Shown: in pieces, positions 8,621-17,118 of the stretch
Layout of the letters: each line of letters starts with the position of its first letter
How positions within the stretch are numbered: position 1 is the stretch's first letter
Source: Atopomonas sediminilitoris
GTDB taxonomy: Bacteria; Pseudomonadota; Gammaproteobacteria; Pseudomonadales; Pseudomonadaceae
Length of the DNA stretch: 64,000 nt
Direction: 5' to 3'
Assembly (NCBI RefSeq): GCF_022601735.1
Contig: NZ_JAKUMM010000003.1
Span: 1 to 64,000, forward strand
The notes under the pieces: model-generated
Seen by the model: only the letters and a program-made list of their open reading frames with translations
Databases searched by the model: none
What the model was told of the DNA's origin: nothing
Position numbers and translations under genes: made by a program

Positions 8621-9445
8621 TTATAAGTTCATTACATCCACAAAGCGCGGGGTGGCGTTGTCATCAATGCGTAAGCTGTTGAAGTCAAACAAGTTGCGAT
8701 CTGCCAACTGCGAAGGCGCTACGTTTTGCAGCGCGCGGAACATGATTTCGGTGCGGCCTGGGGTTTTGCGCTCCCACTCGTGCAGCATCTCTTTGACGAC
8801 TTGGCGCTGCAGGTTTTCCTGCGAGCCACACAAATTGCACGGAATAATCGGGAACTCACGAAGCTCCGCGTAGGCTTCAATGTCCTTCTCGCTGCAATAC
8901 GCCAGCGGACGAATCACCACGTTGCGACCATCATCCGACAACAATTTAGGCGGCATGCTTTTTAACGTGCCACCGTAGAACAGGTTGAGGAAGAAGGTTT
9001 CCACCATGTCATCGCGGTGATGACCGAGCGCCATTTTGGTTGCGCCAATTTCATCGGCGTAGGTGTACAAGGTGCCGCGGCGTAAGCGTGAACACAGCGA
9101 GCAGGTGGTTTTGCCTTCAGGAATTTTTTCCTTCACCACCGAGTAGGTATCTTTCTCGATGATGTGGTACGCCACACCTAAGCTTGCCAAATACTCTGGC
9201 AATACCTGCTCAGGAAAACCCGGCTGCTTTTGATCCATGTTCACGGCCACGATTTCAAAACGAATCGGCGCCACTTTTTGCAGATACAGCAAGACATCCA
9301 GCAAGGTGTAACTGTCTTTACCGCCCGACAAGCACACCATGACCTTATCGCCGTCTTCGATCATGTTGTAGTCGGTGATGGCCTCACCGACTAGGCGGCG
9401 CAGGCGCTTTTGCAGCTTATTTTGATTGACCGACAGAGTACCCAT
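8621..9445 (-). CDS. ttcA: tRNA 2-thiocytidine(32) synthetase
   Basis: 274 residues. TtcA adds sulphur to C32 of certain tRNAs using an ATP-pyrophosphatase domain and a 4Fe-4S cluster. The PP-loop SGGKDS (40-45), CSLC (Cys115, Cys118) and CNLC (Cys203, Cys206) are present. The start [10 protein letters not shown] at 9445 matches the family N-terminus and length; an upstream ATG at 9463 is possible but adds six residues without homology. Followed by the Tag-like and sirtuin genes. Confidence 0.96.
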   Translation of the reverse strand: MGTLSVNQNKLQKRLRRLVGEAITDYNMIEDGDKVMVCLSGGKDSYTLLDVLLYLQKVAPIRFEIVAVNMDQKQPGFPEQVLPEYLASLGVAYHIIEKDTYSVVKEKIPEGKTTCSLCSRLRRGTLYTYADEIGATKMALGHHRDDMVETFFLNLFYGGTLKSMPPKLLSDDGRNVVIRPLAYCSEKDIEAYAELREFPIIPCNLCGSQENLQRQVVKEMLHEWERKTPGRTEIMFRALQNVAPSQLADRNLFDFNSLRIDDNATPRFVDVMNL

Positions 9446-9519
9446 AACCGACGTCCACAGCATGAAAATGGGCGCTCATTCTACGCACAAACACTCGCCA
9501 ACCCTAGTCACGCCATCGG

Positions 9520-10326
9520 CTAAGGCGCATTAACGGCCCATTCGTAGTCATAACGCACATCGCTGAGTGGATGCTGCTTGAGCAACGCCTGCAACGAAGC
9601 ATCAGCGTATTGAGCTAAGTGTGCAGCCAAGTCAGGAAAATCGACGCTGTACCAGTCATAAATAGAAGACAACTGCCAGCGACCTTGCTGCCACTGCACC
9701 CCACGCGGATGATTAATAAACTCACGCGCGGCTTGCTCCAATAAACGCTCGGTGTTTTCTGCAGTAAACGCTTGGCTGGCTAAGTTGGGACAACCGAGAC
9801 TGGCACAATTAACCGCATAGTGAATGCGCGCATCCTGCCAAATGGGCCGCAAAATACGATGCTCTATGTCGTTCAGGGTTAAGCCCTGCCCTGCGACCAC
9901 AACGACTTCATCATCCCAAGGCCCCAACGCATACCAAGCGCCGAGTTTGCGAATACTGCTTACCGGCCACGCTTTGAGCATGAGCTGTACCGTCACCGCG
10001 TTATACAGGTTGATCCAATAAGCCTTTTGCTCGGCACGCGACAACTGCCGTGGATCGATAGCCGTCAACGCCCGGATGTAAGCATCTAGCTGACGAACAT
10101 CCTGCGGATGGACTTGGCCATAGGCGAAGCGGTTAATACCGCTGGCATGTTGATCATCGAGGTAGCGGTTTAATACGTCCTGCCAAAGACTGTGATCGAC
10201 GCGTAGCGAAGCTTGTTCCTGACTAGCCTGCCACATCGGCCAGGGCTCGCTTGCTGGCGCCGCTTGCGCCCCCCAAGCCAAGGCGCTTAACAGCACAACT
10301 CCCACCCAAGCGCTTATCTGTTTCAT
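9520..10326 (-). CDS. Secreted DUF547 protein
   Basis: 268 residues with a clear signal peptide (cleavage near AQAAPA, about residue 23). The DUF547 core includes AEQKAYWINLYNAVTVQL, LNDIEHRILRP and the cysteine pair in NCASLGCPNL. DUF547 is widespread, with a papain-like fold suggested in the literature, but no confirmed function. Expected in the periplasm. It stands alone between ttcA and the divergent J-domain gene. Confidence 0.85.
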   Translation of the reverse strand: MKQISAWVGVVLLSALAWGAQAAPASEPWPMWQASQEQASLRVDHSLWQDVLNRYLDDQHASGINRFAYGQVHPQDVRQLDAYIRALTAIDPRQLSRAEQKAYWINLYNAVTVQLMLKAWPVSSIRKLGAWYALGPWDDEVVVVAGQGLTLNDIEHRILRPIWQDARIHYAVNCASLGCPNLASQAFTAENTERLLEQAAREFINHPRGVQWQQGRWQLSSIYDWYSVDFPDLAAHLAQYADASLQALLKQHPLSDVRYDYEWAVNAP

Positions 10327-10431
10327 TCACTGGCACCTTATCTAAACCATTAACTCGCACAACTAATAACCGCACCACAAGCTACAAACAGACCACACAA
10401 CTGCGGCAAGGTTACATGCTAGGCTCGACCC

Positions 10432-11025
10432 ATGATGAATGAATTCCCACAAAGCGCCTCACTCGACCAACAATGCCTGCATCTTTTGCAACAGCAGCCG
10501 GATGGGCTACCCGAATACGCCCTGCTACACGCGCTACGCAAAGCGCACAGCAGTCACCTACCCAATCTCGCCTTGAGCGACAAGCTGGTGCTGTTTCGTA
10601 GTCATTTCCTATTATTCAACGCGCTGTACCGACTGCGTGATCAGCTATGGCAAGCCGAACGCGCCTATCTGCATATTGACCCGCTTAATATCTGCTTAAT
10701 GCCCTACCAAGCAGGCAGCCAAGCCGTAAGCGAACACGATCCTCTGCGCGCTTATTATCTGGACGAGCAGCAATTAAGAGAGACCGACGAGCGCGATGTT
10801 GAACGCTTGCTCACCAGCTTTTGGACGCGCATGCAAGGCGGTGAGGAAAAGCTCGCTGCGATTGAGCTGTTTGAACTCGATGAGCCCATCACCCCTCAGC
10901 GTATCAAGCAGCGTTATCGGCAGTTGGTCAGTCTGCACCATCCCGATCGTGGTGGCAGCCAGACGCGAATGCAGTCGATCAATCATGCTTTTGAAATACT
11001 CGAGCGTTATTATGGGCAAGCCTGA
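10432..11025 (+). CDS. DnaJ-related J-domain protein
   Basis: 197 residues. An N-terminal DNAJ-related region (about 1-140) is followed by a C-terminal J domain (about 150-195) with the essential HPD at 170-172 in HHPDRGG. J domains stimulate the ATPase of DnaK-type chaperones; there is no G/F region, zinc finger or membrane segment. The second of two tandem ATGs (10435) could also serve. Family known from gammaproteobacteria; client unknown. Confidence 0.85.
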   Translation: MMNEFPQSASLDQQCLHLLQQQPDGLPEYALLHALRKAHSSHLPNLALSDKLVLFRSHFLLFNALYRLRDQLWQAERAYLHIDPLNICLMPYQAGSQAVSEHDPLRAYYLDEQQLRETDERDVERLLTSFWTRMQGGEEKLAAIELFELDEPITPQRIKQRYRQLVSLHHPDRGGSQTRMQSINHAFEILERYYGQA

Positions 11026-11180
11026 AACTTCTAATTGCTCTAACCCTCACCTTTCTGACCTTCACCCTCTGCCTATACTGAACTCAAGGCCGTATAGGTT
11101 GGTGGTGCACTAGCGAGCGCTGTCCACGCCTCGCTAGCACGTCGCCAAGACGGCCATTATAAGAAAGAGGAGGTAAGGCT

Positions 11181-11780
11181 ATGATCCACCATGTTTGGGG
11201 GCTCTTTACTCATCCCGATCAGGAATGGCAGGAAATCCGCGGCGAAAAAGAAACCATCAGCCACATGTACTTCACCCATGTGCTGATTTTGGCCGCAATC
11301 CCTGTGATATCAGCTTATTTTGGCACCACCGAAGTGGGCTGGAGCTTTGGCACGGGGGATGCCGTCAAGCTCACGCAAAGCAGTGCAATACAGATGACCG
11401 TCCTGTCTTACTTGGCCATGCTGGCCGGTGTGGCTGTCATGGGAGCGTTTATTCATTGGATGGCGCGCACCTACGACAGCAGCCCGAGCTTGGCGCGCTG
11501 TATCGTGTTCGCAGCCTACACCGCCACCCCGCTGTTTATTGCCGGCCTCTCGGCGCTGTACCCCAGCTTGTGGCTCGGCATGTTGGTCGGCACCGCCGCC
11601 ATCTGCTACACGGTGTACTTACTGTATGTCGGTATTCCGACCTTCATGCGCATACCGAAAGACGAAGGCTTCTTGTTCTCCAGCTCCGTGTTGGCTGTAG
11701 GTCTTGTGGTACTGGTTGCCATGATTGCCGCCTCAGTCATTCTGTGGGGGTTTGGCGTTGGCCCGGTCTACACCAGCTAG
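11181..11780 (+). CDS. Yip1-family inner membrane protein
   Basis: 199 residues with five to six hydrophobic segments, opening with HHVWGLFTHPDQEWQEI, the conserved cytoplasmic start of bacterial Yip1/DUF1282 proteins. Excellent ribosome-binding site AGGAGG before the ATG. Function unknown; it is a common Pseudomonas membrane protein. Monocistronic, ending at the hairpin 11794-11832. Confidence 0.85.
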   Translation: MIHHVWGLFTHPDQEWQEIRGEKETISHMYFTHVLILAAIPVISAYFGTTEVGWSFGTGDAVKLTQSSAIQMTVLSYLAMLAGVAVMGAFIHWMARTYDSSPSLARCIVFAAYTATPLFIAGLSALYPSLWLGMLVGTAAICYTVYLLYVGIPTFMRIPKDEGFLFSSSVLAVGLVVLVAMIAASVILWGFGVGPVYTS

Positions 11781-11793
11781 CCTTCCGCCCAGT

Positions 11794-11832
11794 AACAACA
11801 AGGCAGCCTCAATGGGCTGCCTTGTTGTTTTA
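11794..11832. terminator. Bidirectional terminator after the Yip1 gene
   Basis: A 15-bp stem (11794-11808 with 11815-11829) followed by TTTT-like bases, between the plus-strand Yip1 gene and the convergent minus-strand block. The A-rich left arm allows function in both directions. Confidence 0.9.
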
Positions 11833-11869
11833 GAACTGAGAAAACTTACGCCCAAGCCTTAGGCAATAC

Positions 11870-13036
11870 TCAACGCACAATCGCCAACTCAAACGCGCCC
11901 TCTTTGGCGTGCGCGTGCTGCTGTAGCCCATCGCCATCGACCTGCAACGCCTGCAGTGGTCGCTTAAACGGCTTGTTATCCAGCGTTGCCTGCGCCAAGT
12001 CATCGCTGGTGGTAATCAGCAGCACGTAACGCTCGCCACGCTCAGGCCGAATCGCCACGGTACCCTCAAGAAACGCATAGCGGTACCAAGTTTCCGGATT
12101 CAGTTGGTACACCGCATCACTGACTAAACGGGTAGGCACCTTACCTTCGTTTAAAAACAACAGGCTCGGATAGACCACTGTTTTATTAGCAAAACTGCGT
12201 ACTCGTAAACCATAGGTACGCTGCGAGCGTGGCAAGCGGAATGCCGCATAGCTGGTCTTACCCGTTGGCAGCGCTAGGCTAGGTGAAAAATCATTCATTT
12301 CTTCATAGCGCGGCTCTTCAACCGACAACTCGATAAAATCATCATCGGTTAATTGCAAACAGCAGCGGCTTTGCATGTCGCGCATTAGACCTTGCGCTTG
12401 CTCATCATTGGCCAAGAGGCGACGCAGCGCTTCATTTGGCGCGCCATCTAAACCCGGCAATTGTTGCTTGCTGCCGGACAAATCAACCTCGCGCCCTTCG
12501 TTGAAGTCGATTTTGCTAACCCCACTGGGCTTGGCAAACATCGCTGCGCGCTCTTCAATGCTGATCGGCGAGTTATGCGTGCGCCCTTGATCGTCGACCC
12601 AGGTGTAATACGGGTTACCGTTCTCACTGCGCACAAAGCCGCGCCCTTCCAGCACATTGGCGTCCATGTAGTCAGAGGCGCGCTCCCCCGAGGGCAAGAC
12701 ATAATCACGCGGATTCCCGCCTTGACCGACTTGATTGGCGTAGAAGCTACTTTGCAAGCGCCCGCCTTGGTCTACCCACGTAAAGTAGCGACGCTTACTT
12801 TCAGCGCCTTGCAGAGGGTGCAAGCCCCCCACGCCACCATCACCACTGAGTCTTAAACGGTCTTGCTCAGCGACCTGCTGGCGGGCAACTTCTTGTTGCC
12901 TAGTAAACTCTTTACCCACAAACGTGTTGTGCAAGCGCCCGTGCGGATCAATCCAGGTCAGGTACTTACCAGCGTTAGCGCTAACAGGCAGTAAAGCCAG
13001 CAACAAGCTGAGAGACACAAACAAACGGCGCATCAC
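11870..13036 (-). CDS. Secreted protein: three DUF4124-like repeats plus MalM-like domain
   Basis: 388 residues, signal peptide ending near NAG (about 23). Three short repeats of the form Y-x-T-W-[IV]-D-x-x-G-R start at residues 25, 84 and 143, exactly 59 apart, and resemble the DUF4124 start. After an acidic linker comes a MalM-like domain (about 225-388). Recognisable parts are an adjacent Cys pair (225-226), AAFRLP, VVYPSLLFLN, LEGTVAI and RYVLLITTSDDLAQAT, which align in order with the maltose-operon periplasmic protein MalM. No maltose genes are nearby. It is the last gene of a minus-strand run with the FadL-type barrel 4 bases upstream. Periplasmic or surface role is inferred. Confidence 0.8.
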   Translation of the reverse strand: MMRRLFVSLSLLLALLPVSANAGKYLTWIDPHGRLHNTFVGKEFTRQQEVARQQVAEQDRLRLSGDGGVGGLHPLQGAESKRRYFTWVDQGGRLQSSFYANQVGQGGNPRDYVLPSGERASDYMDANVLEGRGFVRSENGNPYYTWVDDQGRTHNSPISIEERAAMFAKPSGVSKIDFNEGREVDLSGSKQQLPGLDGAPNEALRRLLANDEQAQGLMRDMQSRCCLQLTDDDFIELSVEEPRYEEMNDFSPSLALPTGKTSYAAFRLPRSQRTYGLRVRSFANKTVVYPSLLFLNEGKVPTRLVSDAVYQLNPETWYRYAFLEGTVAIRPERGERYVLLITTSDDLAQATLDNKPFKRPLQALQVDGDGLQQHAHAKEGAFELAIVR

Positions 13037-13040
13037 TACC

Positions 13041-14633
13041 TCAGAACGTCGTGCGATAGGTGACGGCCATTATGTAGGCTGTGGTTTTGGTTTTCACGTT
13101 AAGGTCAGCGTAGGGGTTATATACCAAGCTATCTAGGCTTGCGCAGTTAACGTTACAGCTGGTACCTGCAGGGATATCTTGCTCACTCACAAAGTAGTTA
13201 AAGCCAAGGTCAATATAGGTATCTTTATCCCAGCGATAACCTAGACCCAAGCCATACAGAGTGGCATCACCGACAGGCGCCAACACATCCGCTTTGTTAC
13301 CGGGAATTGAAGAGGGGCGCGGCTCATAGCCGGCACGCAAGGAAAGGCGCTCATTGACATCATACTGCACCCCCAGCGCCCAACTCCAAACCGACTCATA
13401 ACCCCGATCGAGCGTAATGCTGTTGCTGGTAGCTGCATTGGGCGAAAAAACTTTCGCAATACGCAGCATATCGAGCTCACGATCGAACTCAATGGTGAAT
13501 TCATTCCAGTCCGCGTAATCGGTCCACTTAAGGTCGAAGTTAATCTGCCACTGATCGTGCGGTTTAAATTTTATGCCGGTTGAGAAATGATCGGGATAGG
13601 TTAAATCCAGCGATGCCGAACCACGTTCTTCATCCACATTGCCGTTAGGGAAAATCGGTACAAACTGCGGAAGCAATGCGGAATTGAAGGTACTCCAGAA
13701 GCTCTGCCAATTGCTGGAGTAATCAACCGTATATTTACCCTGCAAGTGCATACGCGACTCACTTTGATACGTTGCGCCCCAAGCAAACCAGTCCGTAGGC
13801 TCCCACAACACACCCACGTTCCAAGAGGGCGCCAGCTTTTGTTGTAAATCAATATCCAAGTTGGCCAAGTTGGTGAACGGCCCAAGCTCTGCACCACAGA
13901 AGTTGACTAAGATCACGATCGGCGTGGCACAGATTCCCGATTTAAAAATCTCTCCAAATAATTGGGTCACCCCCGTCAACGTGCCGGGCGCGCGGAAGTC
14001 CTGATTGAGCGCCATGGCCTGATGTGAAAAACCCACTGACAAACCAAATGACAACTCATCGTTCATTTGATAGGCCACCGACGGTGACAAATAGGTAATC
14101 CGCTGAATCGCGACTTTACGCCCCTGATAACGCGCGGGGTCATCATCATCGTCACGCGAAAAACCGAGCGCCTGAGGGGCGTACATATTGGTCGCGAAGG
14201 TAAATTTTGAGCCGGGTGGGTTGATCGACATGCCCGCCAAGGGCGCGGCTAAAACAGGCATCTCGGTGATACCGCCAAAGCCTGGCAAGTACATAGCCGG
14301 CGTGGTGGTACGACTGCTTTTACCCGCCACATCATCATCGCTATAACCAAAGAAGTTACTGCCATAGCCTGCGGGGGCATCAAACTTCGCGCGAATATCC
14401 ATTACGCCCGTTAGCAGCTTCATTTGGGTCTGCCGACCTTTGAGCTTGGTCAGTGCGGCTGGGTTGTAATGCACCGCATCGATCCCGCTGGAGTCAGCGG
14501 TAATCGCATTACCCAGCGCCATTGCCTTGGGATTACCAATGGTTAAATTTTGTGCCAACTGTGCTTGCGCGCTACCAGCGACAAGGCAAAACATCCCCAA
14601 TCCCGTCAGCAGACGGGCTATATAAGCCTGCAT
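13041..14633 (-). CDS. OmpP1/FadL-family outer membrane protein
   Basis: 530 residues with a signal peptide (cleavage near AQAQ, about 24). The N-terminus after cleavage (NPKAMALGNAITADSSGIDAVHYNPAAL) is the FadL/OmpP1 hatch signature. Many alternating strands follow, and the last residue is Phe as in outer membrane barrels. FadL barrels import long-chain fatty acids or other hydrophobic compounds. Two cysteine pairs occur (near GICATPIVILVNFCG and SCNVNC), unusual for FadL. It lies in an apparent operon between the coiled-coil barrel gene and the MalM-like gene. Cargo unknown; it may serve the neighbouring secreted protein rather than fatty acids. Confidence 0.85.
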   Translation of the reverse strand: MQAYIARLLTGLGMFCLVAGSAQAQLAQNLTIGNPKAMALGNAITADSSGIDAVHYNPAALTKLKGRQTQMKLLTGVMDIRAKFDAPAGYGSNFFGYSDDDVAGKSSRTTTPAMYLPGFGGITEMPVLAAPLAGMSINPPGSKFTFATNMYAPQALGFSRDDDDDPARYQGRKVAIQRITYLSPSVAYQMNDELSFGLSVGFSHQAMALNQDFRAPGTLTGVTQLFGEIFKSGICATPIVILVNFCGAELGPFTNLANLDIDLQQKLAPSWNVGVLWEPTDWFAWGATYQSESRMHLQGKYTVDYSSNWQSFWSTFNSALLPQFVPIFPNGNVDEERGSASLDLTYPDHFSTGIKFKPHDQWQINFDLKWTDYADWNEFTIEFDRELDMLRIAKVFSPNAATSNSITLDRGYESVWSWALGVQYDVNERLSLRAGYEPRPSSIPGNKADVLAPVGDATLYGLGLGYRWDKDTYIDLGFNYFVSEQDIPAGTSCNVNCASLDSLVYNPYADLNVKTKTTAYIMAVTYRTTF

Positions 14634-14641
14634 GCTGCCCC

Positions 14642-15646
14642 CTACTCTGACTTCAAGCCTTTGATGTCCAGCGGCATAGAAATACCGAGCAGCACATCAG
14701 GCGAATCTTCCGTCATGCCGAAGCCAGCATTCACGTTGACAATAGTGTCAGGGTCGGTGCGCACACCGAGGGCGAAGTTCATCAGCGCGCTGGTGGATTC
14801 AGTGCCCTCCAGTGAGCCGTCAGCAAAGGTGTATTCGGTCTTCAGCGAGTGCGACATCTGGTACGACGCACTGAGGGAAACGTCGTACGACAAGGAGTAC
14901 GCAAAACCCGCACTCATCGACAAGGTGTCACCAGGGTCAACATCCTGCAGCAAGCGGCCGCCACGAACCTGATCCACATCGCTGACCTTCATGTTGTAGG
15001 CATATCCCACCGAGCCGAACAGCACGACCGGATCGATGATGTAACTGGCGTTCAAACCAAAGCCCAAGCTGTAAAAGCCAGAGCCCGTAGAAAGGTCATT
15101 ATCTGGATTAATGTCGTAGGGACTATCACCCGTCGGCAGGCTGAGCGAGCCATACAAGGTGTACACGGGTTTACCACGCACGGCTTCCCACGGCTGCCAA
15201 CGAACACTGGTGGAAACATCGCCCACGCTGTAACGACTTAAATCACGCTCCGTGTCGTACTTAGCCACCAGCGGCAAACGCACACTGAAGGTGAGGTTGT
15301 CCCAGACACCGTAATCAAAGGTAAAGGAGTTGGTGAACGTATGTTGCGCCTCACTACGACCCACCACGCTGAAGACATTGCCGTTCTGGCGCAAGGTTTC
15401 CACTAAGGTATCGCGCACCAACGAATAGTCCGCAGCAAACGTTAAAGTGCGTTCGCCTTTTTTCAGCAAGGTGTAGCTTTTCTCGGCAGCCTGAAAGACT
15501 TCTTCCAAAGCTTTTTCGGTGTCAGCATCGTCCGATTTTTTGGCCAGCGCTTCCCGCGCCTGTTCTTGACTTGCTTGTTCAGCAAACGCGTAGGGCGCCA
15601 CCAAACAGGCCAGTGCCAATGCACCAGCGATAACGCGCTGTGTCAT
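14642..15646 (-). CDS. Outer membrane protein: coiled coil plus beta-barrel (FapF-like layout)
   Basis: 334 residues: signal peptide 1-22, a charged helical stretch (about 23-64) predicted to be coiled, then a beta-barrel (about 65-334) rich in alternating strands with GxGFYSLGFGLN-type hairpins. The barrel resembles the phenol-degradation MetA-type porins, the family that also includes FapF, the amyloid secretion pore, which likewise begins with a coiled coil. I see architectural, not close sequence, similarity. The chain ends in KGLKSE rather than a terminal aromatic residue. Eight bases separate it from the FadL-type gene. Confidence 0.7.
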   Translation of the reverse strand: MTQRVIAGALALACLVAPYAFAEQASQEQAREALAKKSDDADTEKALEEVFQAAEKSYTLLKKGERTLTFAADYSLVRDTLVETLRQNGNVFSVVGRSEAQHTFTNSFTFDYGVWDNLTFSVRLPLVAKYDTERDLSRYSVGDVSTSVRWQPWEAVRGKPVYTLYGSLSLPTGDSPYDINPDNDLSTGSGFYSLGFGLNASYIIDPVVLFGSVGYAYNMKVSDVDQVRGGRLLQDVDPGDTLSMSAGFAYSLSYDVSLSASYQMSHSLKTEYTFADGSLEGTESTSALMNFALGVRTDPDTIVNVNAGFGMTEDSPDVLLGISMPLDIKGLKSE

Positions 15647-15684
15647 ACCAACCCCCGAACCACTTCTTATCGTTATACGCCGTC

Positions 15685-16443
15685 TTATTTGCGGCGGATG
15701 TAATGCTTGTCACCACCAGAGCCAAGCTCGGTAGCTTCGTTCTCCATAAACTTGGTGATTTGCGGGAACTCGCGAAAAGCCAGCCAGTTCACCGTGCGGT
15801 CATCCAAAATCCGCAAATCCTTATCACTTAATGCCATCGCACTGTTTAACGGCGCTTCATTTGGGAAAACGATGAACAAAATATTTTCATCCCACACTTC
15901 TTGAAAACGTGCGGCAGTAAAGCTGATGTTGCCAAGCGCAGGATCTGCCACAAACACATGGTCGTTAAACACCTCACGCACCACGACAAAATGCTTAAAA
16001 CCTGCGTAATGAATGGGCACAATCGCCGGGTGTTCAAGGCCGGATAAATCATCAAAACCCGCTTTGAAACCACCGCTTTTATAGCCCAAGGCGCCAACAA
16101 AACGCTTCATATCTAACAGCGAAAACCCTCGACGCTCGACAATTTTGTCAACCTCGCCGTAGCGCAACAGGCCATCCATCACCTGCCGTTCTTCAAGGTT
16201 CATCCCTAGGTAGTAATCCAGTAGCGTGGTCAGCGCGGCTGATCCACAGCTGTAGTCATACGCTTGGCGAATCACATTGCGAAACTGCAGCTGCGACATA
16301 GGCTCCAGCGTCACCCGCTCGCGCTGCGGCATCGCCATGGTTTGACTGTTCACCACCACCGCTCCTTGCGGTTGCGGTTTGGTTTCTACTGTTTCTTGAA
16401 AGCCTAAGAGGGTGATCACACCGCCAACTAACAACTCAATCAC
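15685..16443 (-). CDS. C39-family cysteine peptidase-like protein
   Basis: 252 residues. A hydrophobic N-terminus (1-15) suggests export or membrane anchoring. The C39 domain has the oxyanion Gln60, catalytic Cys66 (DYSCGSAAL), His151 (FKHFVVV) and Asp167 (VADPALGN), all at usual relative positions, so an active double-glycine-type protease fold is likely. Stand-alone C39 proteins with this layout include FapD of the Fap amyloid system. The start is GTG at 16443, fixed by a perfect AGGAGG six bases upstream. A hairpin with a T run lies between this gene and the upstream small secreted protein. Substrate is plausibly that small protein or a barrel neighbour (inference). Confidence 0.85.
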   Translation of the reverse strand: MIELLVGGVITLLGFQETVETKPQPQGAVVVNSQTMAMPQRERVTLEPMSQLQFRNVIRQAYDYSCGSAALTTLLDYYLGMNLEERQVMDGLLRYGEVDKIVERRGFSLLDMKRFVGALGYKSGGFKAGFDDLSGLEHPAIVPIHYAGFKHFVVVREVFNDHVFVADPALGNISFTAARFQEVWDENILFIVFPNEAPLNSAMALSDKDLRILDDRTVNWLAFREFPQITKFMENEATELGSGGDKHYIRRK

Positions 16444-16458
16444 GCTGCGCCTCCTAGT

Positions 16459-16493
16459 AAAAGGGCCCTACCAGCCAGGCTGATAAGGCCCTC
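16459..16493 (-). terminator. Intercistronic hairpin, possible partial terminator
   Basis: An imperfect GC-rich inverted repeat (arms around GGGCC...GGCCC and CAGCC...GGCTG), followed on the minus strand by TTTT at 16462-16459. It lies between the small secreted-protein gene and the protease gene. It may let the small protein be made in excess over the rest of the operon. Confidence 0.6.
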
Positions 16494-16511
16494 GATTAAC
16501 CGCTTACGCGA

Positions 16512-16943
16512 TTAGTGGCCCCATACCTTGATGGTAGAGCCAGAGAAGTTGATGTTTTCAACACCAACCGAACCAATGCTAGCCGCAGTGGTGTCACCCA
16601 CTTTCACTGCACCGATAGTCATGCCACCGCTCATTGCTGGCAGGCCAATAGCAATCTGCTTGCCCACTGCGCCGCCGTCGATCACGTCAACAGTGACAGG
16701 AGCAGTGTCCAGAATATTCAAACCAGTGATCGATACGTTTTCCATGCGCACGGAGCAATCAACGCAATCGGTGTCGGTGTAAACCACAGCACCAACAGTA
16801 CCGCTGAAGTTACCGGAAATGCTGATACCAGCCTGACCGGTTACGCTAGAAAGGGTTGCATCATCCATGCTTTGCAGTTCGGCTTGGGCGAAGAAAGGTG
16901 CGGTAAACAGAGCAGTTGCCAGAGCCAGTTTCTTGAGGGTCAT
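16512..16943 (-). CDS. Small secreted protein with FilA-like GQAGI motif
   Basis: 143 residues; signal peptide cleaved after AQA (21). The mature start carries MDDATLSSVTGQAGISI (26-42), the hallmark of DUF6160/FilA-type proteins. A Gly/Val/Ser/Thr-rich, beta-prone body follows with one CxxC (Cys60, Cys63) and no other cysteine, ending in WGH. Composition suggests an exported beta-structured or fibre-forming subunit. GGAG lies nine bases before the ATG. First gene of the putative export operon; a hairpin follows it. In Acinetobacter, FilA-type proteins sit in fil clusters said to be pilus-related (from memory). Function not established. Confidence 0.75.
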   Translation of the reverse strand: MTLKKLALATALFTAPFFAQAELQSMDDATLSSVTGQAGISISGNFSGTVGAVVYTDTDCVDCSVRMENVSITGLNILDTAPVTVDVIDGGAVGKQIAIGLPAMSGGMTIGAVKVGDTTAASIGSVGVENINFSGSTIKVWGH

Positions 16944-17040
16944 GTTGTTATTCTCCAGAAGATGTTGAGGTGGGTTGTCCCCGTAGTGTTCTCACCAGGC
17001 TTCCTGCGGGGTGATCACAGCACGCTCAATTGATTTCGCC

Positions 17041-17094
17041 ATCCTGGCGAGTGCGTGGCCCTCGACGGCCACTGTGAGCGCCGAAGTGCAGGAT
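17041..17094. repeat. Long imperfect inverted repeat upstream of the FilA-like gene
   Basis: Outer arms ATCCTG (17041-17046) and CAGGAT (17089-17094) enclose a strong inner stem GTGGCC (17055-17060) / GGCCAC (17067-17072) with loop CTCGAC. It could fold in the leader RNA, end the regulator transcript, or hold a binding site. Confidence 0.6.
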
Positions 17095-17118
17095 CAAAGT
17101 ACTCGCTGCACTCCCCTC

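Noticed and set aside
14642..15646. Calling the coiled-coil barrel FapF outright
   Set aside because: Only the layout agrees; no FapA, FapB, FapC or FapE is seen next to it and sequence identity could not be measured.
16045..16943. Bacteriocin export reading of the C39 protein and small secreted protein
   Set aside because: The small protein has a Sec signal peptide, no double-glycine leader, and there is no ABC transporter fused to or beside the C39 domain.
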